Source of the DNA: Methylobacterium mesophilicum SR1.6/6
GTDB lineage: Bacteria; Pseudomonadota; Alphaproteobacteria; Rhizobiales; Beijerinckiaceae
Direction of reading: 5' to 3'
DNA length: 64,000 nt
Assembly (NCBI RefSeq): GCF_000364445.2
Contig: NZ_CP043538.1
Location: 5,971,447 to 6,035,446, forward strand
Shown here: positions 33,059 to 41,187 of the stretch, piece by piece
How the letters are laid out: each line of letters begins with the position of its first letter
How positions within the stretch are numbered: position 1 is the stretch's first letter
Translations under genes and position numbers: made by a program
Notes under the pieces: model-generated
The model's database searches: none
Told to the model about the DNA's origin: nothing
What the model saw: only the letters and a program-made list of their open reading frames with translations

Positions 33059-33463
33059 GGGGCGGCGTCTCCTTCCGGGCGATCGAGTCTACGGGCTACA
33101 CGGGTTCGGCGGCCGGACCGAGTTCCGCCCCGCGCAGGATGGGGCGCAGGCCGCCTCTCCCGTGCAGGCTACGATGTTCACATCGTGCTGGCCGCGACGC
33201 GCTCTCCTCCTCCTTGTGGGGAGGCGTTGGAGGTGGGGGTGGTGCCGGATAGGTCGTTCCGGCGCCTCCTGCACCACCCCCACCCCCGGGCTCCTTCCCA
33301 TGGGGGGAGGGGAACGGCGTTTTCCAATCAGGATGTTGGCGCTGGATTGAGACGTGTGACGACGCGAGCCCGAACGGGCGAGGGCGCGCGTCGCGCTCCG
33401 CCATCGGCGGCGGCCCGGACCAGGGTCGCCTCGGGCGACCGGGGCCCCTCGGAACGAGCCGGG
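33059..33463. other. Intergenic region inside the ABC importer cluster
   Basis: This 405-base gap splits the binding-protein gene from the permease-ATPase pair. Its main feature is the family B palindrome around 33195-33320. The hairpin could separate expression of the abundant binding protein from the membrane subunits. I see no gene in it. Confidence 0.45.
33232..33284. repeat. Dispersed palindromic element, family B core
   Basis: GGTGGGGGTGGTGC (33232-33245) is the exact reverse complement of 33271-33284, and GCCGGA (33244-33249) pairs with TCCGGC (33258-33263) inside it. Weaker pairing of CTCC/GGGGAGG sequences extends to about 33200 and 33320. The result is a very stable hairpin in either transcript direction. 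Confidence 0.75.
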
Positions 33464-34240
33464 CTATTTCGAGACGTCGCTGCCGAAGTATTTCTGGGCG
33501 ATCGCCGCATAGCTGCCGTCGGCCTTGATCGCCTCCAGCGCCCTGTCGATGGCGGCCTTCAGCGCCGGGTTGTTCTTGCGCAGGATGATCCCTGACGCGT
33601 CCGCGTCGGCCTGCTCCGCGGCGATCTTCACGGGGGCATTCGGCTTCTTCTTGTGGAAGTCGAGAAACGACAGGTTGTCGTTGACGGTCGCGTCCGCCCG
33701 CCCGGTGATGACCAGCTGGACCGACTGGTCGAAGCCGTCCGTGCCGACGAGTTCGGCCCCGGATTGCTCGGCGAGGCGCGCGAAGTTGCTGGTCAGGCTC
33801 TGGGCGGCCTTCTTGCCCTTCAGGTCGGCGAAGGACGTGATGTCGGCCCGGTCGGCCCGGGTGATCAGCACGGCCCGCGCCCGGATGTAGGGCTCGGAGA
33901 AGTCGAACTTCGCCTGGCGCTCCTTGGTGATGCCCACTTGGTTGATCACCACGTCGTAGCGCTTGCCGTCGAGTCCGGCGATCAGGCCGTCCCACTTGCC
34001 CTCGAGGAATTGCGGGGTGACGCCGAGCTGCTCGGCGACCTTGCGGCCGATCTCCACGTCGAAGCCGACGAGCTGCCCGGAGGCGTCGTGAAACGTGAAG
34101 GGCGCGTAGGTGCCCTCGGTGCCGATCCGCAGGGTCCTGGCGGCGCGGATCGCGTCGAGGTCGTCGGCCCGTGCGGGCGCGCCGAGGAGGAGCGCCGCGA
34201 GGGCGACCGTCGCGGCGCGGCGGATGGAGAAGAAACGCAT
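33464..34240 (-). CDS. Cystine/polar amino-acid-binding periplasmic protein
   Basis: This 258-residue binding protein of the SBP_bac_3 family has a signal peptide (RRAATVALAALLLGAPARA). The mature chain starts with LRIGTEGTYAPFTFHDASGQ and continues with LVGFDVEIGRKVAEQLGV and ITKERQAKFDFSEPY, very close in pattern to the cystine-binding proteins TcyJ/FliY. It collects cystine or a related amino acid for the permease at 32378. The start is taken at 34240, where the signal peptide begins. Confidence 0.9.
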   Translation of the reverse strand: MRFFSIRRAATVALAALLLGAPARADDLDAIRAARTLRIGTEGTYAPFTFHDASGQLVGFDVEIGRKVAEQLGVTPQFLEGKWDGLIAGLDGKRYDVVINQVGITKERQAKFDFSEPYIRARAVLITRADRADITSFADLKGKKAAQSLTSNFARLAEQSGAELVGTDGFDQSVQLVITGRADATVNDNLSFLDFHKKKPNAPVKIAAEQADADASGIILRKNNPALKAAIDRALEAIKADGSYAAIAQKYFGSDVSK

Positions 34241-34528
34241 TTCAAAAGACTCCGAAACGATAACGCCGTTCTCGTGCGGCCTCCGCGCGCGATCTCGGCT
34301 GTCGAGATGCAAAGTGAGAGCGGGCTCGGCAGTATAGAAACGGCGGAGATCTTGTCGACTAGCTTGGGCATTCCGGACCGGGTCGATCCCGTACGCTGGT
34401 GATGCCTCAGGGCGGATGAACCGTGCCGGACCGTTCGGCACGGTCACGTCGCGTGGTAAGAGGCCGACGCTGTCCGACGCGGGCACGATTCGTCCAGCGG
34501 ACGCCGCGATTTCGGTGAAGGAGCGCCC

Positions 34529-35455
34529 ATGACCTCGCCCGCCCAAGCCTACCGGGGCGTCTTCCCGGTCGCCCCCACGGTCTTCGACGCCGCCGGTGCC
34601 CTCGACCTCGACGGGCAGCGCCGGGCGATCGATTTCATGATCGACGCCGGCAGCCAGGGCCTGTGCATCCTCGCCAACTTCTCGGAGCAGTTCGTCCTCA
34701 CCGACGCGGAGCGCGAGACCGTCATGCACGCCGTGCTGGAGCACGTGGCGGGCCGCGTGCCGGTGATCGTCACCACGACCCACTTCGCCACGCAGGTCTG
34801 CGCCGAGCGGTCGCGCCGCGCGCAGGAGGCCGGGGCGGCGATGGTGATGGTGATGCCGCCCTATCACGGGGCTACCATCCGGGTGCCCGAACTCGGGATC
34901 CACGACTTCTTCCGCGCCGTCTCGGACGCGATCTCCATCCCGATCATGATCCAGGACGCGCCGGTGGCGGGGACGCCGCTCTCGGCGGCGCTCCTCGCCC
35001 GCATGGCCCGCGAGATCGCGAACGTCAGCTACTTCAAGATCGAGACCGCCGGGGCGGCGGCCAAGCTGCGCGAGCTGATCGCGCTCGGCGGCGATGCCGT
35101 GGTGGGACCGTGGGACGGCGAGGAGGCGATCACCCTGATGGCCGACCTCGACGCCGGCGCCACCGGGGCGATGACCGGCGGCGGCTACCCGGACGGGATC
35201 CGGCAGATCACCGACGCCTACGCGGCCGGCCGCCGGGACGCGGCGATGGACGCCTACGCGCGCTGGCTGCCGCTGATCAACTACGAGAACCGGCAATGCG
35301 GGCTGCTGGCCTGCAAGGCGCTGATGAAGGAGGGCGGCGTGATCGCCCACGAGACCGCGCGCCTGCCGATCCAGCCCCTGCACCCGGCGACCCGCAAGGG
35401 GCTGATCGAACTCGCCCGCCGGAACGACGCCCAGGTGCTGCGCTGGGGGCGGTAG
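34529..35455 (+). CDS. L-2-keto-3-deoxyarabonate dehydratase-like (DapA family)
   Basis: This 308-residue member of the DHDPS/N-acetylneuraminate-lyase family has its Schiff-base lysine in SYFKIETAG. In place of the common G-T-T-G-E block it has LCILANFSEQFVLTD, and it also carries MVMVMPPYHGATIRVPE, VVGPWDGEEAITLMADL and ENRQCGLLACKALMKEGG. From memory these closely match the Azospirillum brasilense L-2-keto-3-deoxyarabonate dehydratase (called AraD there), which makes 2-oxoglutarate semialdehyde precursor in the non-phosphorylative L-arabinose route. GGAG lies before the ATG. No arabinose dehydrogenase or arabonate dehydratase is adjacent. Confidence 0.85.
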   Translation: MTSPAQAYRGVFPVAPTVFDAAGALDLDGQRRAIDFMIDAGSQGLCILANFSEQFVLTDAERETVMHAVLEHVAGRVPVIVTTTHFATQVCAERSRRAQEAGAAMVMVMPPYHGATIRVPELGIHDFFRAVSDAISIPIMIQDAPVAGTPLSAALLARMAREIANVSYFKIETAGAAAKLRELIALGGDAVVGPWDGEEAITLMADLDAGATGAMTGGGYPDGIRQITDAYAAGRRDAAMDAYARWLPLINYENRQCGLLACKALMKEGGVIAHETARLPIQPLHPATRKGLIELARRNDAQVLRWGR

Positions 35456-35462
35456 CCGCGTC

Positions 35463-36665
35463 TCAGCCCCGGTTCCCCAGCACGCCGGACAGGCGTTCCA
35501 CCGCCTCCCGCGCCAGCGCCGGGCTGATCGCGAAGCAGATCCGCACCAGACCCTCGCCCTCCGGCCCGAAGGCGGTGCCCGGTGCCACCCCGACCTTCGC
35601 CTCCCGCAGGAGGCGGAGCGCGAAGTCGAGGCTCGGCTCGTCGCCGCCCATCCGGGCCATGAGGTAGAACGCCCCGTCCGGCGGCGCGACCGTGACGCCG
35701 GGCAGGCGTGACAGCCCGTCCACCAGGATCCCGCGGGCCTCGGCGCAGCGGTCGACCATGGTGCGGATGAAGCCGTCGCCCTCCTCGAGGGCCGCGATGC
35801 AGGCATGCTGCACGAAGGTCGAGATCGAGGTGGTGCTGTACTGCCCGAGCTTCGCGAAGGTCGGCGCGAGGCCGCGGGGATAGATCACCCAGCCGGCGCG
35901 CCAGCCGGTCATCGCCCAGTTCTTCGAGAAGGTGTTGGTGACGATCAGCCGGTCGTCCTCCGTGCAGATCTGCAGGAAGGAGGGGGCGATCCGGTTGCCG
36001 TAGGTGAAGTGCGCGTAGACCTCGTCCGACAGGATCCAGAGGCCGCGGTCGCGGGCGAGGTCGCGCAGGGCCGTCATCTCGGCCGGCGGCATCGTCCAGC
36101 CGGTGGGGTTCGAGGGCGAGTTCACCATGATCACGCGGGTGCGCGGCGTGATCGCCGCCGCGATGTCGGCCAGCGGGAGCGCGAAGCGCCCGTCCGGCAG
36201 GGTCCGGTACGGCACCGTGACGGGCACGCCGCCGGCGATGCGCACCGCCTCGCGCAGGTTCGGCCAGGCGGGGGAGGGGATGATGATCTCGTCGCCCGGC
36301 TCGAGGAGCACCTGGGCCGCCTGCATGATGGCGTTCATCCCGCCCGCCGTCACGGCGAACCGGTCGGGCGGGATCTCCACGCCCCAGTGCCGCCCGTGAT
36401 AGGCGCCGAGCGCCTCGCGCAGGGCCGGGAGGCCGAGGGAGGTGGTGTAGCGCGTGTGTCCGGCGAGCATCGCCCGATGGGCCGCCTCGACGATGAAGGG
36501 CGGGGTCGGCAGATCGCCCTCGCCGATCCAGAGCTTCACCACCTCCGGATCATCCCGCCCGCGATCCGCCACGAGGCCGATCTGGCTCGTGCCGATGCCC
36601 CGGATCCGCGCCGACAGGGCGGTCGCGAGGTCGACGGGGACGGCGGGAACGACGGTATCGGCCAT
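35463..36665 (-). CDS. Class I/II PLP-dependent aminotransferase
   Basis: This 400-residue fold-type I aminotransferase has the PLP lysine in NTFSKNWAMTGWRAGW, with NSPSNPTGW and LSDEVYAHF contributing cofactor contacts and RICFAIS the substrate-carboxylate arginine. It converts an amino acid and a keto acid into their counterparts; the substrate is not defined. The start at 36665 follows the usual N-terminal length. It lies downstream of, and on the same strand as, the GntR regulator, and converges on the dehydratase gene with eight bases between stops. Confidence 0.88.
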   Translation of the reverse strand: MADTVVPAVPVDLATALSARIRGIGTSQIGLVADRGRDDPEVVKLWIGEGDLPTPPFIVEAAHRAMLAGHTRYTTSLGLPALREALGAYHGRHWGVEIPPDRFAVTAGGMNAIMQAAQVLLEPGDEIIIPSPAWPNLREAVRIAGGVPVTVPYRTLPDGRFALPLADIAAAITPRTRVIMVNSPSNPTGWTMPPAEMTALRDLARDRGLWILSDEVYAHFTYGNRIAPSFLQICTEDDRLIVTNTFSKNWAMTGWRAGWVIYPRGLAPTFAKLGQYSTTSISTFVQHACIAALEEGDGFIRTMVDRCAEARGILVDGLSRLPGVTVAPPDGAFYLMARMGGDEPSLDFALRLLREAKVGVAPGTAFGPEGEGLVRICFAISPALAREAVERLSGVLGNRG

Positions 36666-36862
36666 GGTGTGTGGTTGCTCTCCGTGCGCCGGATCGCGTC
36701 GCGTGCGGCGATCGCAGGTCGCGGCGTGCCGATGGCGGGCTGCGTACCCGCAGGATCCCGGCGTCTGGGTGATCGCCCGACCCTGACGCGTTCGCCCGCG
36801 CGCGTCCAGCGCCGGTGCGTGTCCGGCCCCGCCGTTCTCAGCAGGTCGGGCCGGACCGGCCG

Positions 36863-37558
36863 TCACGCCGCGGCGATCGCGTCCCGGTAGATCGTGATGA
36901 GGGACTTCCCGACATGCTCGACATGGGCGCGCAGGGCCTCCGCCGCCGCGTCGAACTTCCGCGCCTCGCAGAGATCCAGGATCCGTCCGTGCTCCCGCTC
37001 GGCTCGCGCCATGTCGCCGAGGGTCGACAGCTGAAGGCGGGTCGGACGGTCGCAGTCCTGCAGAAGTCCGGAGAGGATGCTCAATGAGCGCGGCCGCTGC
37101 GCGTGACGCAGCAGATCGAGGTGGAAGCGCTGGTTCAGCTCGCCCCACCGGGAGGTCTCGTTCGTCTTGAGCGCGTCGCCGTACGTGGTCGCGATGGCGC
37201 GGAGCGCGATGAGGTCATCGCGGGTATGACGCGGCGCCGAGAGAAGCAGCAGCTGCGGTTCGAGCTGCGCCCGGAGCTGGAAGATGTCCTCCAGCTCCTC
37301 CAGCGACACGCCCGTGACCACCGCGCCGCGATGCGGCATGATCCGCACGAGGTTGCTGGCCTCGAGTTGCAGCAGCGCTTCCCGGACCGGGATCCGGCTG
37401 ATCCCGAATTCGTCGGCCAGCGCGTCCTGACGGAGCTGCACGCCGGGTGGCAGTTCCCCGTTCAGGATCCTCTGGCGCAGCGACTCCGCCACGGCGGCAG
37501 AAACCGTCTTGTGCCGCAGCCGACCTGTTTCCGGTCGGGCGGTGACCGCTATGGACAT
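36863..37558 (-). CDS. GntR-family (FadR/FCD) transcriptional regulator
   Basis: This 231-residue regulator has an N-terminal winged helix (LRQRILNGELPPGVQLRQDA, LADEFGISRIPVREALLQLE) and a C-terminal all-helical FCD ligand domain with metal-type residues (Arg/His in RFHLDLLRHA and EREHGRILD). FCD regulators respond to small organic acids. It probably controls itself and the aminotransferase downstream, 197 bases away, through the palindromes at 37579 and 37624. Confidence 0.9.
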   Translation of the reverse strand: MSIAVTARPETGRLRHKTVSAAVAESLRQRILNGELPPGVQLRQDALADEFGISRIPVREALLQLEASNLVRIMPHRGAVVTGVSLEELEDIFQLRAQLEPQLLLLSAPRHTRDDLIALRAIATTYGDALKTNETSRWGELNQRFHLDLLRHAQRPRSLSILSGLLQDCDRPTRLQLSTLGDMARAEREHGRILDLCEARKFDAAAEALRAHVEHVGKSLITIYRDAIAAA

Positions 37559-37578
37559 CGGGGCCTCAACTTCGCCGT

Positions 37579-37592
37579 ATGCATCTATACAT
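37579..37592. promoter_or_regulatory. Putative GntR operator 1
   Basis: ATGCATCTATACAT lies 20 bases upstream of the GntR start codon, centred in a 32-base imperfect inverted repeat (37570-37601). It shares ATG...ATACAT with the second site at 37624. Location and dyad symmetry suit autoregulation by the FCD-type regulator. Confidence 0.5.
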
Positions 37593-37623
37593 AACGTGAA
37601 GCTGCGCGGAAGTCTTATTATCC

Positions 37624-37637
37624 ATGTCTGGATACAT
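37624..37637. promoter_or_regulatory. Putative GntR operator 2
   Basis: ATGTCTGGATACAT resembles the site at 37579; the two centres are 45 bases apart, about four DNA turns. The outer ATGT/ACAT bases form a dyad. The region is AT-richer than its surroundings, as expected for the gntR promoter. Confidence 0.45.
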
Positions 37638-37837
37638 TTTCTATAACGTCAGGTTGCGATAGGCGGATTCATCGCCGGACAAACCCGGGCAGGTTGCAGG
37701 CCGGCACGCATCCCGTCGCCGCCATCGACTGCCTTCTTTGCAAGACGTGTGCGACGCTGAAAAAGTCCCGGCCCGCGCATCCCCGACGGTCCACCGTGCA
37801 GCTTCTGCTGGAATCCGCCGCGGCGCCTTGACCTGAA

Positions 37838-38794
37838 TCAGCTTTGACCCCCGGGACGCATCGCCGGCCGCTCCGAAGGCGATTGCGGGCCGGCCCACGG
37901 CGCATGGGCGAGCGTCTGGCCGAGATACGCGATGAGGGCCGTCACGCGCGCGGGGCGGGGATCGCCGGGCGGGGTCACCAGGTGCAGCGCGATCGGGGGC
38001 GGCGACCAGCCGGGCAGGACCCGCTCCAGCCGGCCGGCCTCCAGATCGTCCCAGATCATGAAGTCGGGTTGCAGCGCCAAGCCGAGGCCCGCCCGGAGCG
38101 CGGGCGCCAGGGCCTCGGCGTTGTTCGCCCGAAGCTGGCCCGCGGGCTGGACCACGACCTCGGTTCCGGCCTCGTCGATGAAGCGCCAGCGGTCCGGGGT
38201 CGGCAGGTAGGCGTAGCCGAGGCAGGTATGGCGGGCGAGGTCGTCCGGATGCTTCGGGCGGCCGGCTCGGTCGAGATAGGCCGGGGTGGCTACCAGGGAC
38301 CGGCGGACCGCGCAGAGCCGCCGCGCCCGAAGGGACGAGTCGGGCAGCGCCGCGATGCGCAGCCCGATATCGAAGCCGCCGCCCACGAGGTCGACCACCG
38401 CGTCGGAGAGGTGCAGATCCACCGAGACAAAGGGGTACTGTGCGAGGAAATCCGGCAGCAGCGGCGCCACGTGCATCACGCCGAAGGTCATCGGCGCGGC
38501 GAGCCGTACGAGCCCGCGCGGCTCGGCGGCGCCCGCCATCGCCAGCGCCTCGGCCGCCTCGCCCTCCGCGAGGATCCGCGCGGCGCCGGCCTTCGCGGCC
38601 TGTCCCGCCTCGGTGAGAGCGAGCTTGCGCGACGTGCGGTTGAACAGCCGGGCGCCGATCCGGACCTCGAGCCGGCCCACCGCCTTCGAGACGGTGCCCT
38701 TCGACAGCCCGAGATCCGCGGCCGCCCGTCCGAACGACCCGGTCTCCACCACCTTGGCGAACACCGCCCAGGCCTCGAAATCAGGTAATCGCAT
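37838..38794 (-). CDS. LysR-family transcriptional regulator
   Basis: This 318-residue LysR-type regulator has an N-terminal HTH ([40 protein letters not shown]) and an effector domain from about residue 90 ([20 protein letters not shown]). It belongs to the DsdC/CrgA-like subgroup common next to redox enzymes. It is divergent from the dioxygenase/esterase/DoxX operon, 123 bases away, and is the likely regulator of that operon. Confidence 0.92.
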   Translation of the reverse strand: MRLPDFEAWAVFAKVVETGSFGRAAADLGLSKGTVSKAVGRLEVRIGARLFNRTSRKLALTEAGQAAKAGAARILAEGEAAEALAMAGAAEPRGLVRLAAPMTFGVMHVAPLLPDFLAQYPFVSVDLHLSDAVVDLVGGGFDIGLRIAALPDSSLRARRLCAVRRSLVATPAYLDRAGRPKHPDDLARHTCLGYAYLPTPDRWRFIDEAGTEVVVQPAGQLRANNAEALAPALRAGLGLALQPDFMIWDDLEAGRLERVLPGWSPPPIALHLVTPPGDPRPARVTALIAYLGQTLAHAPWAGPQSPSERPAMRPGGQS

Positions 38795-38917
38795 CGGTCA
38801 AATCCGGAAACGATGGATTTCCTTTGTTTCTATTTTCGGGACTGATGACAAGGGGCACATTGCGGTCATCGCAAACGCGCCGCGGTCCCCCGTGGCGGCA
38901 CCCTGAGAGACATCGCC

Positions 38918-39853
38918 ATGGTTCAGACCGGTCTCCATCACGTCACGGCCTTCTCCGGCCCGGCCCTGCGCAACCTCGACTTCCACACCCGGATCCTCGG
39001 GCTGCGGCTGGTCAAGAAGACCGTCAACTTCGACGATCCGGGCACCTACCACCTGTATTACGGCGACGCCGCCGGACGGCCCGGGACGATCCTGACCTTC
39101 TTCCCGATCGAGCACGCGGCCCCCGGCCGCGTCGGGATCGGCGAGACGCAGGAGACGGCCTTCCGGGTGCCCCGTGCCTCCATCGGCTGGTGGACCCACC
39201 GCCTGATCGAGAAGGGCGTCGCCCACGAGCCGCTGGTCCAGGTCTTCGGCGAGCCGACCCTGCGCTTCCGCGATCCGGACGGCATGATGCTGGCCCTGGT
39301 CGGGGTGGATCCAGGCGCGGACGACGCCGGGACGGAGGGCTGGGCCTCCAGCGAAGTCCCGGCCGAGCACGCCATCCGCGGCCTACACGGGGTGACGCTC
39401 CTCCTGGACAAGGCCGAGCCCACGGCCGCGATCCTCACGGAGGTGCTCGGTCTCGGCGAGGTCGCCCGCGAGGGCAACCTGATCCGCTTCGCAGGCAGCG
39501 CCGCGATCGGGGGCCTCGTCACCGTTCGGGCGGTCGGCGGCTTTCTCCGCGGCCGGCCGGGGGCCGGCTCGGTCCACCACATCGCGTTCCGGGCGGCGGA
39601 CGACGCCGCGCAGGCCGCGATGGGCGAGGCCCTCGCCGCCCGCGGCCTCCACGCTACCGAGCAGCGCGACCGGCAGTACTTCCGGTCGATCTACTTCCGC
39701 GAGCCCGGCGGCGTGCTGTTCGAGATCGCCACCGACGCGCCCGGCTTCGCGGTCGACGAGCCGGTGGAGGCCCTCGGCAGCGCGTTGAAGCTGCCCGCCG
39801 GCCTCGAGCCGCACCGGGCCGAGATCGAGGCCGTGCTGCCGAAGGTCGCCTGA
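38918..39853 (+). CDS. Ring-cleaving dioxygenase (VOC/glyoxalase, MhqA/MhqO-like)
   Basis: This 311-residue protein consists of two tandem VOC modules. The metal-binding His of module one is in GLHHVTAFSG; the second module carries SVHHIAFRAADD and a Glu in GGVLFEIATDAPGF. LHHVT..., DDPGTYHLYYGD and RSIYFREPGGVLFE are characteristic of the B. subtilis MhqA/MhqO hydroquinone-type dioxygenases. It probably cleaves quinols. It is the first gene of an operon with a carboxylesterase (MhqD-like) and DoxX. Confidence 0.9.
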   Translation: MVQTGLHHVTAFSGPALRNLDFHTRILGLRLVKKTVNFDDPGTYHLYYGDAAGRPGTILTFFPIEHAAPGRVGIGETQETAFRVPRASIGWWTHRLIEKGVAHEPLVQVFGEPTLRFRDPDGMMLALVGVDPGADDAGTEGWASSEVPAEHAIRGLHGVTLLLDKAEPTAAILTEVLGLGEVAREGNLIRFAGSAAIGGLVTVRAVGGFLRGRPGAGSVHHIAFRAADDAAQAAMGEALAARGLHATEQRDRQYFRSIYFREPGGVLFEIATDAPGFAVDEPVEALGSALKLPAGLEPHRAEIEAVLPKVA

Positions 39854-39860
39854 CCCCTGA

Positions 39861-39887
39861 GCCCGCCCCGCGCGCAGCGGGGCGGGC
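39861..39887 (+). terminator. Perfect 11-bp hairpin between operon genes
   Basis: GCCCGCCCCGC (39861-39871) pairs with GCGGGGCGGGC (39877-39887) around a 5-base loop. It lies between the dioxygenase stop and the esterase ribosome site. With no T-run it may stabilise the upstream message or reduce read-through rather than terminate. Confidence 0.5.
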
Positions 39888-39913
39888 GTGAAGATCCCAC
39901 GCAGGAGGTTGCC

Positions 39914-40546
39914 ATGACCCAGGAATCCCTCGGCTTCGTCCACCACTTCGAGCCCGGCGCGGATGCCGCGCGGCCGCTGCTGCTCCTGCACGGGACCGGC
40001 GGCGGCGAGCACGATCTCGTGCCGCTCGGCCGGATGGTCGCGCCGGACGCCGCGCTCCTCGCGCCGCGTGGGGCCGTGACCGAGAACGGCATGCCCCGCT
40101 TCTTCCGGCGCCTGGCCGAGGGGGTCTTCGACGAGGCCGACCTGCGTCGCCGCACCGGGGATCTCGCCGCCTTCGTGGCCGAGGCCCGGGACCGCTACGG
40201 CCTCGGGGCGCCTCTGGCGCTCGGCTTCTCCAACGGCGCCAACATCGCCGCGTCGCTGCTGATGCTGCGGCCGGGGGTGCTGGCGGGCGCCGTGCTGATC
40301 CGCCCGATGGTGCCGTTCGCCGAGCCGCCGGCGGCCGATCTCGGCGGCCGGCCGGTCCTGATCCTCTCCGGGGCCATGGACCCGATCGTGCCGGCCGAGA
40401 ACGCCCGCCGGCTCGCGGCGCAGCTCACCGCCGCCGGCGCGGCGGTCGAACACAGGATCCTGCCCACCGGACACGGCCTGTCGCAGGCCGATGTCAGCCT
40501 CGCGTCGGCATGGCTCCGGAACGCCGCGCTGTCCCGCGCGGCGTGA
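39914..40546 (+). CDS. Alpha/beta-hydrolase (MhqD-like carboxylesterase)
   Basis: This 210-residue hydrolase of the phospholipase/carboxylesterase family has nucleophile Ser in ALGFSNGANIA, Asp in ILSGAMDPIVPA and His in LPTGHGLSQAD. The oxyanion region is LLLHGTGGGEHDLVP. Length and motifs match MhqD, which accompanies MhqO-type dioxygenases in quinone-stress operons. CAGGAGG lies before the ATG. Confidence 0.9.
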   Translation: MTQESLGFVHHFEPGADAARPLLLLHGTGGGEHDLVPLGRMVAPDAALLAPRGAVTENGMPRFFRRLAEGVFDEADLRRRTGDLAAFVAEARDRYGLGAPLALGFSNGANIAASLLMLRPGVLAGAVLIRPMVPFAEPPAADLGGRPVLILSGAMDPIVPAENARRLAAQLTAAGAAVEHRILPTGHGLSQADVSLASAWLRNAALSRAA

Positions 40547-40583
40547 AATCCACCACCCAGTCGCTGACAGGACGGATCACCCC

Positions 40584-41015
40584 ATGACCTCCGCGATCTC
40601 CCGCACCTCGACCGCCGCCGGCCCGTCGCTCTCCGGCCTGCCGGCGGTGACCGGCCGGATCCTGATGAGCGCGATCTTCCTGGTGAGCGGGGCCGGCAAG
40701 CTCGCCGCGCCCGCCGCGACGCTGGCCACGATCGAGGCGGCCGGGCTGCCGCTGCCGTCGTTCGCCTACGCGGCGGCGACGCTGGTGGAGGTCGTCGGCG
40801 GCCTGCTGCTCATCGCCGGCTACCGGACCCGGCTGGTCGCGCTGATCCTGGCCGCCTTCGCCGTCGCCACCGCGGTGACCTTCCACACCGCATTGGGGGA
40901 CCAGAACCAGATGTTCCACTTCCTGAAGAACCTCGCCATGGCCGGCGGCCTCCTCCAGGTCGCCGCCTTCGGCGCCGGGCCCTTCAGCCTGGATTCCCGA
41001 CAGGGCCGGATCTGA
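40584..41015 (+). CDS. DoxX family membrane protein
   Basis: This 143-residue protein has four membrane helices of the DoxX type: GRILMSAIFLVSGAGKLAAP, then LVEVVGGLLLIAGYRTRLVA, and FHTALGDQNQMFHFLKNLAM, which is the hallmark N-Q-x(4)-F-x-KN block. DoxX proteins help quinone-linked or thiol-redox processes at the membrane. It is the third gene of the LysR-divergent operon, 37 bases after the esterase. Confidence 0.88.
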   Translation: MTSAISRTSTAAGPSLSGLPAVTGRILMSAIFLVSGAGKLAAPAATLATIEAAGLPLPSFAYAAATLVEVVGGLLLIAGYRTRLVALILAAFAVATAVTFHTALGDQNQMFHFLKNLAMAGGLLQVAAFGAGPFSLDSRQGRI

Positions 41016-41120
41016 CCAGGGCTTTGACCCGTCGGCGCGGGCCGGCGTGACGAAAAGGCCCGGCCGTTCGCTGCCGCAGTGCGCCCTGACGCGCGCCCTG
41101 GGCGGTCGCGCCCTTTCCTG

Positions 41121-41152
41121 TCCGCCGCGGGCTCCCTAAAGCCTGCGGCGGA
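41121..41152 (+). terminator. Hairpin after the DoxX operon
   Basis: TCCGCCGCGGGCT (41121-41133) pairs with AGCCTGCGGCGGA (41140-41152), 12 of 13 bases, around CCCTAA. It separates doxX from the oxidoreductase gene at 41188 and probably ends the operon transcript. Confidence 0.5.
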
Positions 41153-41187
41153 CCGCGGATCGCGGCCCGTCAGCCGCGGGACCCAGC

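Noticed and set aside
33464..35806. 780-codon minus-strand frame
   Set aside because: The last 258 residues are the amino-acid-binding protein starting at its signal peptide. The rest is the antisense of the dehydratase gene.
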